DNA from: an uncultured Clostridia bacterium
GTDB taxonomy: Bacteria; Bacillota; Clostridia; Lutisporales; Lutisporaceae
Reading direction: 5' to 3'
DNA length: 64,000 nt
Assembly (NCBI GenBank): GCA_937930535.1
Contig: CALGKJ010000080.1
Coordinates: 1-64,000 of the forward strand
The translations under genes and the position numbers were made by a program. Below, in pieces: positions 17,978 through 26,540 of the stretch (positions are counted from its first letter, which is position 1; the number at the start of each line of letters is the position of its first letter). The notes beneath the pieces were generated by a model that had not been told where the DNA came from, searched no databases, and was given only the letters and a program-made list of their open reading frames with translations.

Positions 17978-18358
17978 ATGGAATATTTAACAATGATTTG
18001 TGATATAAAAAATTCAAAACAGCTCAAAAACCGTGAGGAGGTTCAATATTTTCTAATTGATATGTTAAAAGAGGCAAATAACCGATTTGCCTCTTTTATA
18101 GCTTCAAAATTTATTATAACTCTAGGAGATGAATGGCAAGGTCTTTTACACTATCCATGCAACTATACCGCTATTATAAATTATTTTCATGAAAAGTTGG
18201 ACACAATTGATTTTTACTGTGGAATAGGAATTGGAGAGATTACAATTAATAATTTTGAGCTAACAGTAAACCAATTAGATGGACCTTCTTTTCATAAGGC
18301 AAGAGAAGCATTGAAATATGTAAAACAGCAAAAACATTCTATAGTTATTATTTGCTAA
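17978..18358 (+). CDS. Short SatD-family protein, lacks the C-terminal helix-turn-helix
   Basis: The protein has 126 residues and corresponds to the N-terminal domain of the 289-residue SatD-like protein encoded at 19202-20071. Shared landmarks are D9-I10-x-x-S13, GDEW at 50-53, a CGIGIG strand and DGPSFHKAREAL near the C terminus. SatD was named from a Streptococcus mutans acid-tolerance locus; its biochemical function is not established. The residue pattern resembles class III nucleotidyl cyclases (see findings). The gene ends by overlapping the stop of the DUF3307 gene by four bases in convergent orientation. ATG after AAAGGGG. It may be a full small homologue or a truncated duplicate. Confidence 0.7.
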   Translation: MEYLTMICDIKNSKQLKNREEVQYFLIDMLKEANNRFASFIASKFIITLGDEWQGLLHYPCNYTAIINYFHEKLDTIDFYCGIGIGEITINNFELTVNQLDGPSFHKAREALKYVKQQKHSIVIIC

Positions 18359-19221
18359 ATGAACTTATGAAATATATTCATTTTTAAAATAATTTCGCCA
18401 ATAATAATAGACGCTATAAAACTTATGAAGCTACCTATAACAAACATTTCTACAAAGCGATCATCGTCAAATTTTTTGAGACGAGCGACAGCCTTTACAG
18501 CTAGTATAAATCCAATCAGCTCTGCCCTCCCTATTACTATGGAAAAAATAATCAATAATCTTTCTAGTAGACCTATAATAAATCCACCATTTACTATGCC
18601 TGTATCAGTAGTATCTTTTTCCTTTTTACAAAGTAGCACAATTTTACTAGATACCAAAATACCATGTTGATTTTTTCTCTGTATATATTCAAGAAATATA
18701 TTGATAAACATACCCATTCCCCAAGTTGCCAATAATAAAAGAAATGTCAAGGTAATTATAGTCTGGTTATTTAATATGTTGAGTACAATTGTATATGCAT
18801 CTTTGAAAAAAAATTCTAGTATAGATAAAATATTGTTCTTACATTTGATTTCTATAGCAGTAAAATAACCTATAGTGAATATAACGCATAAATGTAAAAT
18901 CTGATCAGTAAGAAATATATAGATATTGTCTGGTGAGATTATATTATTGGATATAAGTGTAGATTTAATATAATCCAATACAAAATGAATACAAATAGAT
19001 ATTAAAATTGGAATAATTATTTTGTTAAAAGGAAATGGCAACATTAATATCCATAAGATAATCAAATGAATAACGCAATGAATACAATTCCCTCTAATTC
19101 TCTTTATGACATTTCTAGCATTTCTTGTATCTACTATTCTTTTAGATTGAAATACAAAATCTCCTATTACATGAGCAAGGAGAAATCGGATTATAATATC
19201 ATTATAGGATGCTAAAGTCAT
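18355..19221 (-). CDS. DUF3307 family membrane protein
   Basis: The protein has 288 residues with about seven hydrophobic segments. The N terminus (ASYNDIIIRFLLAHVIGDFVFQSKRIVDTRN) with its HxxxDFxxQ pattern, and a later HFVLDYIKS, match DUF3307. The function of the family is unknown. Its ATG follows GGAGGTAGGTT and overlaps the 3' end of the satD-like gene by 20 bases, so translation is probably coupled and the two products may work together. SatD and DUF3307 neighbours recur in Firmicutes (from memory). Confidence 0.75.
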   Translation of the reverse strand: MTLASYNDIIIRFLLAHVIGDFVFQSKRIVDTRNARNVIKRIRGNCIHCVIHLIILWILMLPFPFNKIIIPILISICIHFVLDYIKSTLISNNIISPDNIYIFLTDQILHLCVIFTIGYFTAIEIKCKNNILSILEFFFKDAYTIVLNILNNQTIITLTFLLLLATWGMGMFINIFLEYIQRKNQHGILVSSKIVLLCKKEKDTTDTGIVNGGFIIGLLERLLIIFSIVIGRAELIGFILAVKAVARLKKFDDDRFVEMFVIGSFISFIASIIIGEIILKMNIFHKFI

Positions 19222-20071
19222 AACCTACCTCCATTAGTTTACAGCAATAATCCAATAAATCCTTGATTATCTCATGATTATGTTTGATTGCAAAATACTC
19301 AGCACTTCTAAGTTTTTGGCTGATTCCGCTTTTAGATTCTTTAGAATTACCTTCACGTGCTTCAATCACCTTTGAATAAGTGCCTAATTTAGAATATTCT
19401 ATATAAACCTCTTTCTGCCTTGGTGTCATATGGGCTTTGAGTATTTCTGTATTTTCGATTAGTGTATTAATTAAAGAAGATAAAGGGAGTTCGGTTATGA
19501 TTTTTTTTAGCTGAATTGCCTCATTAAATTTTACTTTCGTTTTCTTAAATGGCTGTTCGTTATCCAAATTAGTAATATTCTCACTTGTCGCAGCAACTTC
19601 CTGCCACGCTTCATCTTTTCCAGTTTCATACCCATTATTAGACATATAGGTCACCCTTTTAAAAAAAATGCGATTATTATTACTATAAATACGCTTATTT
19701 TTACCCACACTTCCATCTTTTGCAATATTAATAGCCTCTCTTGCCATATGAAAGCAAGGACCATCCATCCAGCCAATATTAGAAACAATATTTGTATTCA
19801 AATCGCCAATTCCTATCCCTGCGTAAAATTCAACATTATCTTTCCATAAAAGTTGTTGAAATTCATGGATTAGGTCATAGCACATAGAAGGATTAGTAGT
19901 GATCATCTGCCATTCATCCCCTACTGTGATAGCTATAGGTGATGGCAGTATCTCTGCGTACTTTTCATTCATCATGTCTATATAACCATTCAATTTTTCC
20001 TGTAAAGCACCACGATTTTCAAACTTTTTAGATCCCACAATATCCATAATCAACGCACCATATAGTTTCAT
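19202..20071 (-). CDS. SatD-family protein with C-terminal helix-turn-helix
   Basis: The protein has 289 residues. The N-terminal domain (1-125) shows D10-I-V-G-S14, G51-D52-E-W54, G85-I-G-I-G89 and D103-G-P-C-F-H-M-A-R111. After a linker, residues about 215-285 (MTPRQKEVYIEYSKLGTYSK ... SGISQKLRSAEYFAI) look like a winged or simple helix-turn-helix. The whole matches SatD-family proteins. I infer a sensor domain linked to DNA binding. Its promoter is visible on the minus strand, and a set of inverted repeats lies about 210-260 bp upstream. ATG after GGGAGAAAAAG. Confidence 0.75.
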   Translation of the reverse strand: MKLYGALIMDIVGSKKFENRGALQEKLNGYIDMMNEKYAEILPSPIAITVGDEWQMITTNPSMCYDLIHEFQQLLWKDNVEFYAGIGIGDLNTNIVSNIGWMDGPCFHMAREAINIAKDGSVGKNKRIYSNNNRIFFKRVTYMSNNGYETGKDEAWQEVAATSENITNLDNEQPFKKTKVKFNEAIQLKKIITELPLSSLINTLIENTEILKAHMTPRQKEVYIEYSKLGTYSKVIEAREGNSKESKSGISQKLRSAEYFAIKHNHEIIKDLLDYCCKLMEVGYDFSIL

Positions 20072-20112
20072 TCTTTTTCTCCCTTCAATAGCCTCGTACT
20101 AATAATAAATAA

Positions 20113-20141
20113 ATTATACCAATTATTGCCTAGAGCTGCAA
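20113..20141 (-). promoter_or_regulatory. Promoter of the satD-DUF3307 pair
   Basis: On the minus strand TTGCAG (20141-20136), 17 bp, TATAAT (20118-20113), with TGG before the -10. Confidence 0.7.
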
Positions 20142-20279
20142 TAACTCTCACCTATCGTAGAGTTTGAAATTAACTTATCTATCTGTTTAATCATGTTAAC
20201 CATTAAAATTAGATTACAACTATCGTACTTAAGATTTAAATACACAGCATTAGGGTATTTATGGAATATATAAAGCCCA

Positions 20280-20331
20280 TGACAAAAAATATTTTGTGAG
20301 AATGTTTGACAAAATATTTTTTGTCAAACAT
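20280..20331. promoter_or_regulatory. Nested, mutually exclusive inverted repeats
   Basis: TGACAAAAAATATTTTGT (20280-20297) is the exact reverse complement of 20309-20326. A second perfect pair, ATGTTTGACAAAA (20302-20314) / TTTTGTCAAACAT (20319-20331), overlaps it. Only one of the two hairpins can form at a time. They lie between the 3' end of the dnaC-like gene and the satD promoter. Confidence 0.7.
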
Positions 20332-20370
20332 AGAAGGAAGCTCTCCGTTATAGCGAAAAGCTTCCTTTTA

Positions 20371-21351
20371 TTATATTATCCTATGCATCTTAAGACGTAT
20401 ATCATCTCCGATAAATTCAAACATATCAAAGTTGCCAAATATTCTGGAGGTTATTCTATCGGAATACACCTTAATTATTTCGTCCACATCAAGATTGGTT
20501 GAAATAATCAGCTTCTTATCATTGCTGATGCGTCGGTTTAATATATTGTAGATAGCCAGACCTGAAAACTGAGTAGTAAGCTCTGTGCCAAGGTCATCAA
20601 TAATAAGCAGGTCACAGTTGTAAATGTCACTTAGGTACTGGCTGTTTTGCTCCTCATTATCAAAATCAAACTTGTATTTCCTGACTATATCAATTAAATC
20701 GGGACTATGCTGGTATATTACGCTTTTGTTATGATCAATAAGCTCCTTTGCTATTGATTTACATAAAAAGGTTTTTCCAAGCCCCGGCTTTCCTATAAAT
20801 AAAAGGTTTTTATTGTTATTATCAAAGCTTTTTGTAAAATCCAGACATTTTTTAAAAATATCCTTCATATTATCTCTTGGAGATTGACCATGCTCGTTTT
20901 TTTCATCGGAGTAAAAGTCTATTCTGAACTGATCGAAGTTTTCTTTTTTAAAGCTGTCGCTCATGCTTGACTGCTTGTATAGCAAATCTATTTCCTTTTG
21001 AATATAGCAGCCGCATTTTGAATTATTTACAAAGCCTGTATCCTTGCAGCTTTTACATTGATGCTTTAGCTCTAGGAAATCTATAGGATACTTGTAGGAG
21101 GATAAAAGCTCAGCTTTTTCTATTTTTAAATCCATTTGTTTTTTATGTAGTTCGTCCAAAAGCTTTTCTCTTTCCTGAGAGTTTTTTAGTATAGCCCTAG
21201 TTATATCAACACTTATTCGCACCATTTCCTTTTCTATTTCTTTAAGTCTCGGCAGCTTTTCGTAAACAATGCTTTTTCGATGCTCCAAATCATTTTTAGA
21301 TTTTTCTCTGATATCCTCGTAATGCTTCATTATCTGCTGTGTTCTATTCAC
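20371..21351 (-). CDS. DnaC-like helicase loader, AAA+ ATPase
   Basis: The protein has 326 residues. A helical N terminus (1-100) is followed by a zinc-ribbon-like CKSCKDTGFVNNSKCGC segment (about 116-132). The AAA+ core has Walker A GKPGLGKTF, Walker B LLIIDDLGTE and sensor region ISTNLD. This matches the IstB/DnaI/DnaC group that loads the replicative helicase. The start is GTG at 21351 after GAGGTGAG, overlapping the end of the dnaD-like gene by 8 bp. The pair probably supplies primosome functions at the origin together with dnaB. Confidence 0.88.
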   Translation of the reverse strand: MNRTQQIMKHYEDIREKSKNDLEHRKSIVYEKLPRLKEIEKEMVRISVDITRAILKNSQEREKLLDELHKKQMDLKIEKAELLSSYKYPIDFLELKHQCKSCKDTGFVNNSKCGCYIQKEIDLLYKQSSMSDSFKKENFDQFRIDFYSDEKNEHGQSPRDNMKDIFKKCLDFTKSFDNNNKNLLFIGKPGLGKTFLCKSIAKELIDHNKSVIYQHSPDLIDIVRKYKFDFDNEEQNSQYLSDIYNCDLLIIDDLGTELTTQFSGLAIYNILNRRISNDKKLIISTNLDVDEIIKVYSDRITSRIFGNFDMFEFIGDDIRLKMHRII

Positions 21352-22378
21352 TTAACTCACCTCGGCTCTTTTTTAAGAGATTTTCTTTAAGCAGCTTGGT
21401 GTCATATGTACGGTTTGAAAAATTGTTGAAGGATTTACTGCTTTTTGCTTCCTTGCTAATGCTCCTATCCTTCTTGGTATCGTGCTTTAGTATATAGGCT
21501 TCTATTTCTTCCATGGTTTTGAGCTTGCAGTTGTTCCACTCTGTAAGTATCTTATCAATATAGTGAAAGGAGGGTTTTATGGTTTGAGCAGTAAGCTCAC
21601 AGGCTTTAAGTACAATGTCCTCACTGTATTCATAGGTATAAAACCACTTATGCATTAGTTCTTCCTCAGGAGTCGTAGGCTGCCTGCCAAGACGTAAAAA
21701 ATTAATTACCCTGCTGTATTTTTGCCACTTTTCCTTGTGTCTTGCGGCATATTCAGCGGCTTTTTCGGCAGAATTAATACCTGCATCATACCAATTCTTA
21801 GCTACTTGCTTTAAATAAGGAAGATCTTTCTTATTTCTGGAAAAACAATCTTCTATAATAAGCATAACTACATCCGGTGGAAAGCCATAGTCATCAATCC
21901 AATCCAGAAAGGTGAACATTTCGCTTTGTGAAGCTTCTCTTCCGGCAATCTTTTTTATGTACTCAAACATGTCCTTGATTTTGTAATTGCTTCGTGAATT
22001 AATGATTCTTTGAGGACTGTATTTGTCTGTAATAACAGGAGCGTCCTTAATATTAAGCACTATCTCCTTTATACTCAGAAACTCTATGTCATAACTGCCT
22101 TTTTCATGCTCTGCGAGTCCCATATTAAGCTTGATTATACCTTGTTCCTCCCAGTACCTCCATGCATTAAGCACTTCCTCCTGAGATAGATTCAAGGTTT
22201 TTGCAAGCACTTCATTTGAAAGATAGTTATTAGTATAGCTTGCAGCATACTTAAGCCCAAGTATATAGACCTTGACATAATCACCTGGCGCAGCCGGCAT
22301 ATAGTGATTAATAAATATATTCTCAATAGCAGTATTATGCAAATCCTCTTTATTTGTTTTGTATCTAAAATTATTCAA
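21344..22378 (-). CDS. DnaD domain protein, replication initiation
   Basis: The protein has about 344 residues. An N-terminal winged-helix region (NEVLAKTLNLSQEEVLNAWRYWEEQGIIKL) precedes two DnaD/DnaB-type domains, the second ending in a YxxxIL...W pattern (FHYIDKILTEWNNCKLKT). DnaD-domain proteins remodel origin DNA and help load the helicase. I choose TTG at 22378 because GAGGTG lies 6 nt before it; an in-frame TTG at 22417 has no ribosome-binding site. It sits in an operon with the dnaC-like loader. Confidence 0.85.
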   Translation of the reverse strand: MNNFRYKTNKEDLHNTAIENIFINHYMPAAPGDYVKVYILGLKYAASYTNNYLSNEVLAKTLNLSQEEVLNAWRYWEEQGIIKLNMGLAEHEKGSYDIEFLSIKEIVLNIKDAPVITDKYSPQRIINSRSNYKIKDMFEYIKKIAGREASQSEMFTFLDWIDDYGFPPDVVMLIIEDCFSRNKKDLPYLKQVAKNWYDAGINSAEKAAEYAARHKEKWQKYSRVINFLRLGRQPTTPEEELMHKWFYTYEYSEDIVLKACELTAQTIKPSFHYIDKILTEWNNCKLKTMEEIEAYILKHDTKKDRSISKEAKSSKSFNNFSNRTYDTKLLKENLLKKSRGELSE

Positions 22379-22447
22379 TATAAGCACCTCATAAGTTTTG
22401 ATTATGGTAAATAGCAAAAGATATCATAATTATACCATATTTAGATG

Positions 22448-22505
22448 ATTTCTTTAACATGGTATAGTTAATCATGTTAAAGAAATTATTAACATGTATA
22501 CATGT
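22448..22505. promoter_or_regulatory. Inverted repeats in the dnaD upstream region
   Basis: Perfect 14-bp arms ATTTCTTTAACATG (22448-22461) / CATGTTAAAGAAAT (22473-22486) are followed by a perfect palindrome ACATGTATACATGT (22492-22505). They lie 70-127 bp before the likely dnaD start, within its promoter zone. Operator role is inferred. Confidence 0.65.
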
Positions 22506-22784
22506 ATAATCCATATATAATTAATTGTGTAAATAAGTAAAATGAATAATGAAATGGATATAAAATGCATACTATAATAAACACCACTGAATATACTTTA
22601 TTTGATAAGGCACAAAAACTAATTTGTATAGCTGATGTAAAGTAATCAGCATTTTTTACATATAAAATAATTTATATCCTTCTCATATCGTATTAAGCAT
22701 ATATTGAAGTAATTTGAATAATAATTAATTGAAGGTTTATATGTTTTATAGTAGAATAAAATAGATATACTGTATTTTATATAT
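22506..22784. other. AT-rich spacer
   Basis: No convincing ORF, RNA gene or repeat is seen in this part of the dnaD to M23-peptidase spacer. Confidence 0.4.
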
Positions 22785-22868
22785 AACCAACTCTGAAACT
22801 CAAAATATTTTTCGTTAAGAGTTGCTAATCTCTTTGTGAGAAACAACTGGAATAACTTAAGTTTTAAA
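22785..22868 (-). repeat. Repeat A, copy 4 (hairpin 1 degraded)
   Basis: Minus orientation. It keeps CTCAAAATATTTTTCGTTAA, AGTTGCTAATCTCTTTGTGA and GAAACAACTGGA, but the partner arm of hairpin 1 is lost. Confidence 0.8.
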
Positions 22869-22995
22869 AATGTATAGAAAGCTCATAGAATTTTACATAA
22901 GATATAGTAAGGTGATTTTAAAATCGACTTATTATTTCAAGATAATATATAAGCATATATTATATGCTATCTTGTATACGAAAGGAGAGTAAATA

Positions 22996-24444
22996 ATGCC
23001 TGAAATTAAGCTAAGGGAGATGTATAAGGACTGCGTAAATGGGTTAAAAAATATTTTTCCAAAACTAAAAGATAAATTCAGCGGATTTTCCAGTCCCAAA
23101 TTTGCGAAGAAAATCGTAAATAAAAAGAGGTTTTTATTCAGTGTTAGTGCTGTAACCATAGTGATTATTTTTTCGATATACATATATTTTTCTGGCATAG
23201 CTTATGCCGTAAAGGTTAATGGAGTTGAAATAGGAAAAGTAAGAGATAAAAAAATTATTGGTACCGCACAGAAAAAGCTGGAGGAATTTTATCAGCAAGC
23301 GGCACAAACAAATATTATGCTAACAGCAGAAGTAACTGCCGATAAGTCCAGAGCTTCAAGGAAAGAAGTGATAAATGAGACTCAGCTTTTAGAGGCTTTT
23401 AAGAAACAAATAAATTTTACAGTAGAAACCCATAGTATATATGCTGATGGAGGCGTTATAGCTGTACTGAAAACAAAGGAAGATGCTGATAATGTGCTTG
23501 AAGCAGTAAAGCAGTATTTTCTTAAGGGTACAGATGCCACAAAAATGAAAGAAATAACTTTTGCTGAAGCTGTAGAGGTAAAGCAGGAGTATAATGATAT
23601 TAATAAAATAATGATTCTGGACGAAGTTATAGATTTTGTTATTAAGGGTACAACGGAGGAAAGAACTCATAAGGTTCAATCAGGTGATAGCTTTTGGTCC
23701 ATATCAAAAAAATATAATATGAGTATGGATGACTTAACAAGGGCTAACCCTACAGTTAATCCAAGCAAGCTTAAAATTGACTTGGTTTTGAATTTAGTTA
23801 TTCCCAAGCCGTTAATAAGTGTAAAAACAGTAGAAACCTTAACATATACAGCACAAATTCCATACGAGCAAAAGGTAGAGTTTAGTGATTCCTTGTACAA
23901 GGATCAAACAAACGTAAAGGTTAAGGGTGAATATGGGGAAAAGGAAGTTGTTGCTGACGTAACAAAGATAAACGGTATTGAAGAATCCAGAGCTGTGCTA
24001 TCTGAAAAGGAAATAAAAGCTCCAAAGCCTCAAATACTTGTTAAAGGCACTAAAGCTGTACCGCCAAAGAAGGGAACAGGCACGTTTGCGTATCCTACAA
24101 GAGGGCGTTTATCGTCAAAGTTCGGGCAAAGATGGGGTAGAAGTCATACCGGTATAGATTTGGCAGCACCTATCGGAACGGCGGTAAATGCAGCAGATGG
24201 CGGAGTGATTACATGGGTTGGAACCAAGGGCGCATATGGAAAGCTCATAATAGTTGATCATGGCGGCGGCTTTACATCCTATTACGGACACCTTAGCAAA
24301 TATAACGTAAAAGTTGGAGATAAGGTACATAAAGGTCAAAAGATTGGAGCCGTAGGCAATACAGGTAGAAGCACCGGACCGCATCTGCACTTTGAGATAC
24401 GAAAAAACGGCGTTCCTCAAAATCCATTAAACTATTTAAAATAA
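22996..24444 (+). CDS. Murein-type M23 peptidase with LysM and G5 domains
   Basis: The protein has 482 residues. A membrane anchor lies at about 50-70. A LysM motif follows (HKVQSGDSFWSISKKYNMSM, from about 225), then a G5 domain (about 280-345) and a C-terminal M23 domain. The M23 domain has RSHTGIDLAAP and HLHFEIR, the two zinc and catalytic His motifs, plus YYGHLSKY. It should cleave peptidoglycan cross-bridges or peptide stems at the cell surface. ATG follows AAAGGAGAG. It stands near the walRK genes, and such hydrolases are typical WalR targets, but I see no clear WalR box in front of it. Confidence 0.92.
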   Translation: MPEIKLREMYKDCVNGLKNIFPKLKDKFSGFSSPKFAKKIVNKKRFLFSVSAVTIVIIFSIYIYFSGIAYAVKVNGVEIGKVRDKKIIGTAQKKLEEFYQQAAQTNIMLTAEVTADKSRASRKEVINETQLLEAFKKQINFTVETHSIYADGGVIAVLKTKEDADNVLEAVKQYFLKGTDATKMKEITFAEAVEVKQEYNDINKIMILDEVIDFVIKGTTEERTHKVQSGDSFWSISKKYNMSMDDLTRANPTVNPSKLKIDLVLNLVIPKPLISVKTVETLTYTAQIPYEQKVEFSDSLYKDQTNVKVKGEYGEKEVVADVTKINGIEESRAVLSEKEIKAPKPQILVKGTKAVPPKKGTGTFAYPTRGRLSSKFGQRWGRSHTGIDLAAPIGTAVNAADGGVITWVGTKGAYGKLIIVDHGGGFTSYYGHLSKYNVKVGDKVHKGQKIGAVGNTGRSTGPHLHFEIRKNGVPQNPLNYLK

Positions 24445-24447
24445 TTT

Positions 24448-24486
24448 AAAGCTGGAAGAATGCTTATAATTCTTCCAGCTTTTTTA
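24448..24486. terminator. Bidirectional terminator between the M23 and S8 peptidase genes
   Basis: AAAGCTGGAAGAAT (24448-24461) / ATTCTTCCAGCTTT (24469-24482), then TTTT. It covers the S8 stop codon. Confidence 0.9.
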
Positions 24487-25705
24487 TATCTATCATTCCT
24501 GCCCCTTGCACAATTTTCAGTTCGTTTATTGATATAGCACAGGTTTTTAATATACTTTTAACATCCTCTGGAGTTAATGAACTATTTTTCTGGAATATAA
24601 GTGCAGCGGCAGCGGCAGATAAGCTGGCACTTATGGATGTGCCGCTTGCTTCTTTATAGCTGATGCCAGCTTTTTTGAAATCATAATAAGCCTTGTTCAG
24701 CGGATTATAGGAAATATCTGCGTTTAGCGTATTTACATTATGTCCGGGCATTATGACATCCGGTTTATCCACTTTTGCATAAACAGGACCTCTGCTGCTA
24801 AAAGAAGCAGCCTTGGGATGAGCTTCAATCAGGGTACATGAAGCGGAGGTAAAGCAGGATGCACATATACCTGGGCTTGTAATTGTACTATCGTTAGGTC
24901 CCATATTTCCAGCACAGGTACTAACAAAAAGTCCTCTGTTCCACAGACATTCGGATGCATTGCTAAGCAAGTCAAACTGATTGCTGAAGGAGGAGGTACC
25001 AAAAGGGAGTACCATAATTTTAATATCATATTGTTCTCTTATATCCAGTATCCACTGCATTGCTGCGAGTATGTCGGAATAGAAACCCATGCCAAACTCG
25101 TCAAAGGCTTTTGCACATATTATGCTTGCATCATAAGCAGAAGCCTTGAATTTTCCATCTGTAGAAGCTCCAAAGCCTGCGCCTATGCAGGCAGTTCCAT
25201 GACCATTATCGTCATAGGGGAAATCCATACCCTTAACAAAATCCTTAAAAGCGGCTATCCTGTTTATTGGTTTTGTTAAGTCGGGGTGAGGATATACGCC
25301 AGAATCAATAAAGGCTGCTGATACTCCCTTGCCAGACAGGTGAGTGTTCTTGCTGCTTGGAAGCTTTGGCTGGGCGGCTGCCTGCTTATTTGAAGCCTCA
25401 CCCATTAAAAATGCCTTTCCATCGTAGTATATTTTTTCTATTTCGAGAATTCCTGCCAGTGTTGCAAAATTTCTTACTGGCAGTATACCGCATATAGCTT
25501 TAGCAAAGGGTATAACATATTTAATCTTTAAGCCTAGTCTCTTTACTCTGGAAAGTAATATTGAATCCGGCTCGTGCCTGAAAATAATAATCAGAGGTAT
25601 TTGTTTAAGCTTTTTTATAGAAATCATTTCTTTTACTGCCGGATCAACCTTTCGAGAATAGGTAGTGATGGGTACTTTAGAAATTAATTTTTTTATTATT
25701 TTCAT
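24464..25705 (-). CDS. S8 family subtilisin-like serine peptidase
   Basis: The protein has about 413 residues. The subtilase triad is present: Asp in AAFIDSGVYPHPDL, His in DNGHGTACIG and Ser in ASGTSISASLSAA. The oxyanion Asn is in STCAGNMGPND. A short N-terminal propeptide-like region (about 1-105) precedes the catalytic domain. No clear secretion signal is seen, which suggests an intracellular or unconventional subtilase. I choose ATG at 25705 because GGGGGA lies 5 nt upstream; an upstream in-frame ATG at 25771 has no ribosome-binding site. The C-terminal residues are encoded inside the shared terminator stem. Confidence 0.88.
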   Translation of the reverse strand: MKIIKKLISKVPITTYSRKVDPAVKEMISIKKLKQIPLIIIFRHEPDSILLSRVKRLGLKIKYVIPFAKAICGILPVRNFATLAGILEIEKIYYDGKAFLMGEASNKQAAAQPKLPSSKNTHLSGKGVSAAFIDSGVYPHPDLTKPINRIAAFKDFVKGMDFPYDDNGHGTACIGAGFGASTDGKFKASAYDASIICAKAFDEFGMGFYSDILAAMQWILDIREQYDIKIMVLPFGTSSFSNQFDLLSNASECLWNRGLFVSTCAGNMGPNDSTITSPGICASCFTSASCTLIEAHPKAASFSSRGPVYAKVDKPDVIMPGHNVNTLNADISYNPLNKAYYDFKKAGISYKEASGTSISASLSAAAAALIFQKNSSLTPEDVKSILKTCAISINELKIVQGAGMIDIKKLEEL

Positions 25706-25873
25706 AGCCATCCCCCAATTTGGAAATTTATCTGTAATGATAGGTATAAATATTTCTTCAAAACAAAGCATTAATATATTTCATACTATGATAAAAATAA
25801 AGAAAAGGTGAATATGATAAGCTTATAGTAACTGGCAATATACTAGAATAACTGTAAAGCTGTATAGATACTA

Positions 25874-25960
25874 TAAAACTCAAAATACTTTTCGTTAAGA
25901 GCTGCTAATCTCTTTGTGAGAAACAACTGGAAAAATTTATTTTTGAAGTTGTTTCTCCAT
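25874..25960 (-). repeat. Repeat A, copy 5
   Basis: Minus orientation. Both hairpin-1 arms are present (GAGAAACAACT at 25918-25928 and AGTTGTTTCTC further right). The hairpin-2 half reads AAGAGCTGCTAATCTC. It lies about 90 bp before the zinc-ribbon gene. Confidence 0.85.
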
Positions 25961-26058
25961 AACAATTGCTATAAGAGATTGAATAATAAAAGCATACAGT
26001 GTAAAATATACCTATATAAACCATCAAGAGTATGACAGAAAATAGAGGAGGAATAACT

Positions 26059-26265
26059 ATGCCAGCATTAGATTTTGCATGTATTGAGTGTGGTGAAAAA
26101 TTTTTTGAAATAGTAAATTCGTCAAATCGTGATAAAGTAGTTTGTCCAAAATGCGGCAGTAAGGAAATAAAACAGGTTTTTGAAGGAAAATGCGGCTCTG
26201 GAGGAACAACAAAGGGCGGCGGCTGCAGCAGCGGAAGCTGCGGCGGTTGCAGTGGTTGTCACTAA
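26059..26265 (+). CDS. FmdB-type zinc ribbon protein
   Basis: The protein has 68 residues. C10 (ACIEC) and CPKC give a CxxC...CxxC zinc ribbon (about 10-42) of the FmdB/regulatory family. The tail is rich in Gly, Ser and Cys (CSSGSCGGCSGCH), common in Clostridia members. Possible metal or nucleic-acid binding; exact role unknown. The ATG at 26059 follows GAGGAGGAATAACT; an ATG at 26032 lacks such a site. Confidence 0.85.
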   Translation: MPALDFACIECGEKFFEIVNSSNRDKVVCPKCGSKEIKQVFEGKCGSGGTTKGGGCSSGSCGGCSGCH

Positions 26266-26280
26266 GGTGCTAGTCAATAA

Positions 26281-26334
26281 TATGAAGCTGTAGGCTATGG
26301 ATGTTATTTCCATATGCATACAGCTTTTTTTTAT
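26281..26334 (+). terminator. Terminator after the zinc ribbon gene
   Basis: GAAGCTGTA(GG)... / ...TACAGCTTTTTTTT: arms around AAGCTGTA (26284-26291) and TACAGCTT (26319-26326), then a T-run. Confidence 0.7.
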
Positions 26335-26410
26335 TGTAAGAACATGCTTATACTTTCCAATGAAGTTTACATAATGATGTTATATAATAATATTATAACT
26401 GGATTATATG

Positions 26411-26520
26411 TAAAGGGAAGCAGCATAAAACTGAATTTATTCATGTGATAATTATTGCTTTCTATATAGGTCTTTAGCATGGAATAATTTAAGTTTTAAG
26501 CTAAAAACTCTATAGCTTTT
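26411..26520 (+). repeat. Repeat B, copy 2
   Basis: AGGGAAGCAGCATAAAACT, ATTATTGCTTTCTATATAGG, then the second module TTTAGCATGGAATAATTTAA and TTAAGCTAAAAACTCTATAG. It ends about 20 bp before the peptidase MA gene. Confidence 0.8.
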
Positions 26521-26540
26521 TCGTTAGAAAGAAGGTAAAA

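Noticed and set aside
17575-20071. Integrative element in the 3' end of tRNA-Thr carrying satD and DUF3307
   Set aside because: I found no second copy of the tRNA 3' end downstream and no integrase. The terminator follows the tRNA directly.
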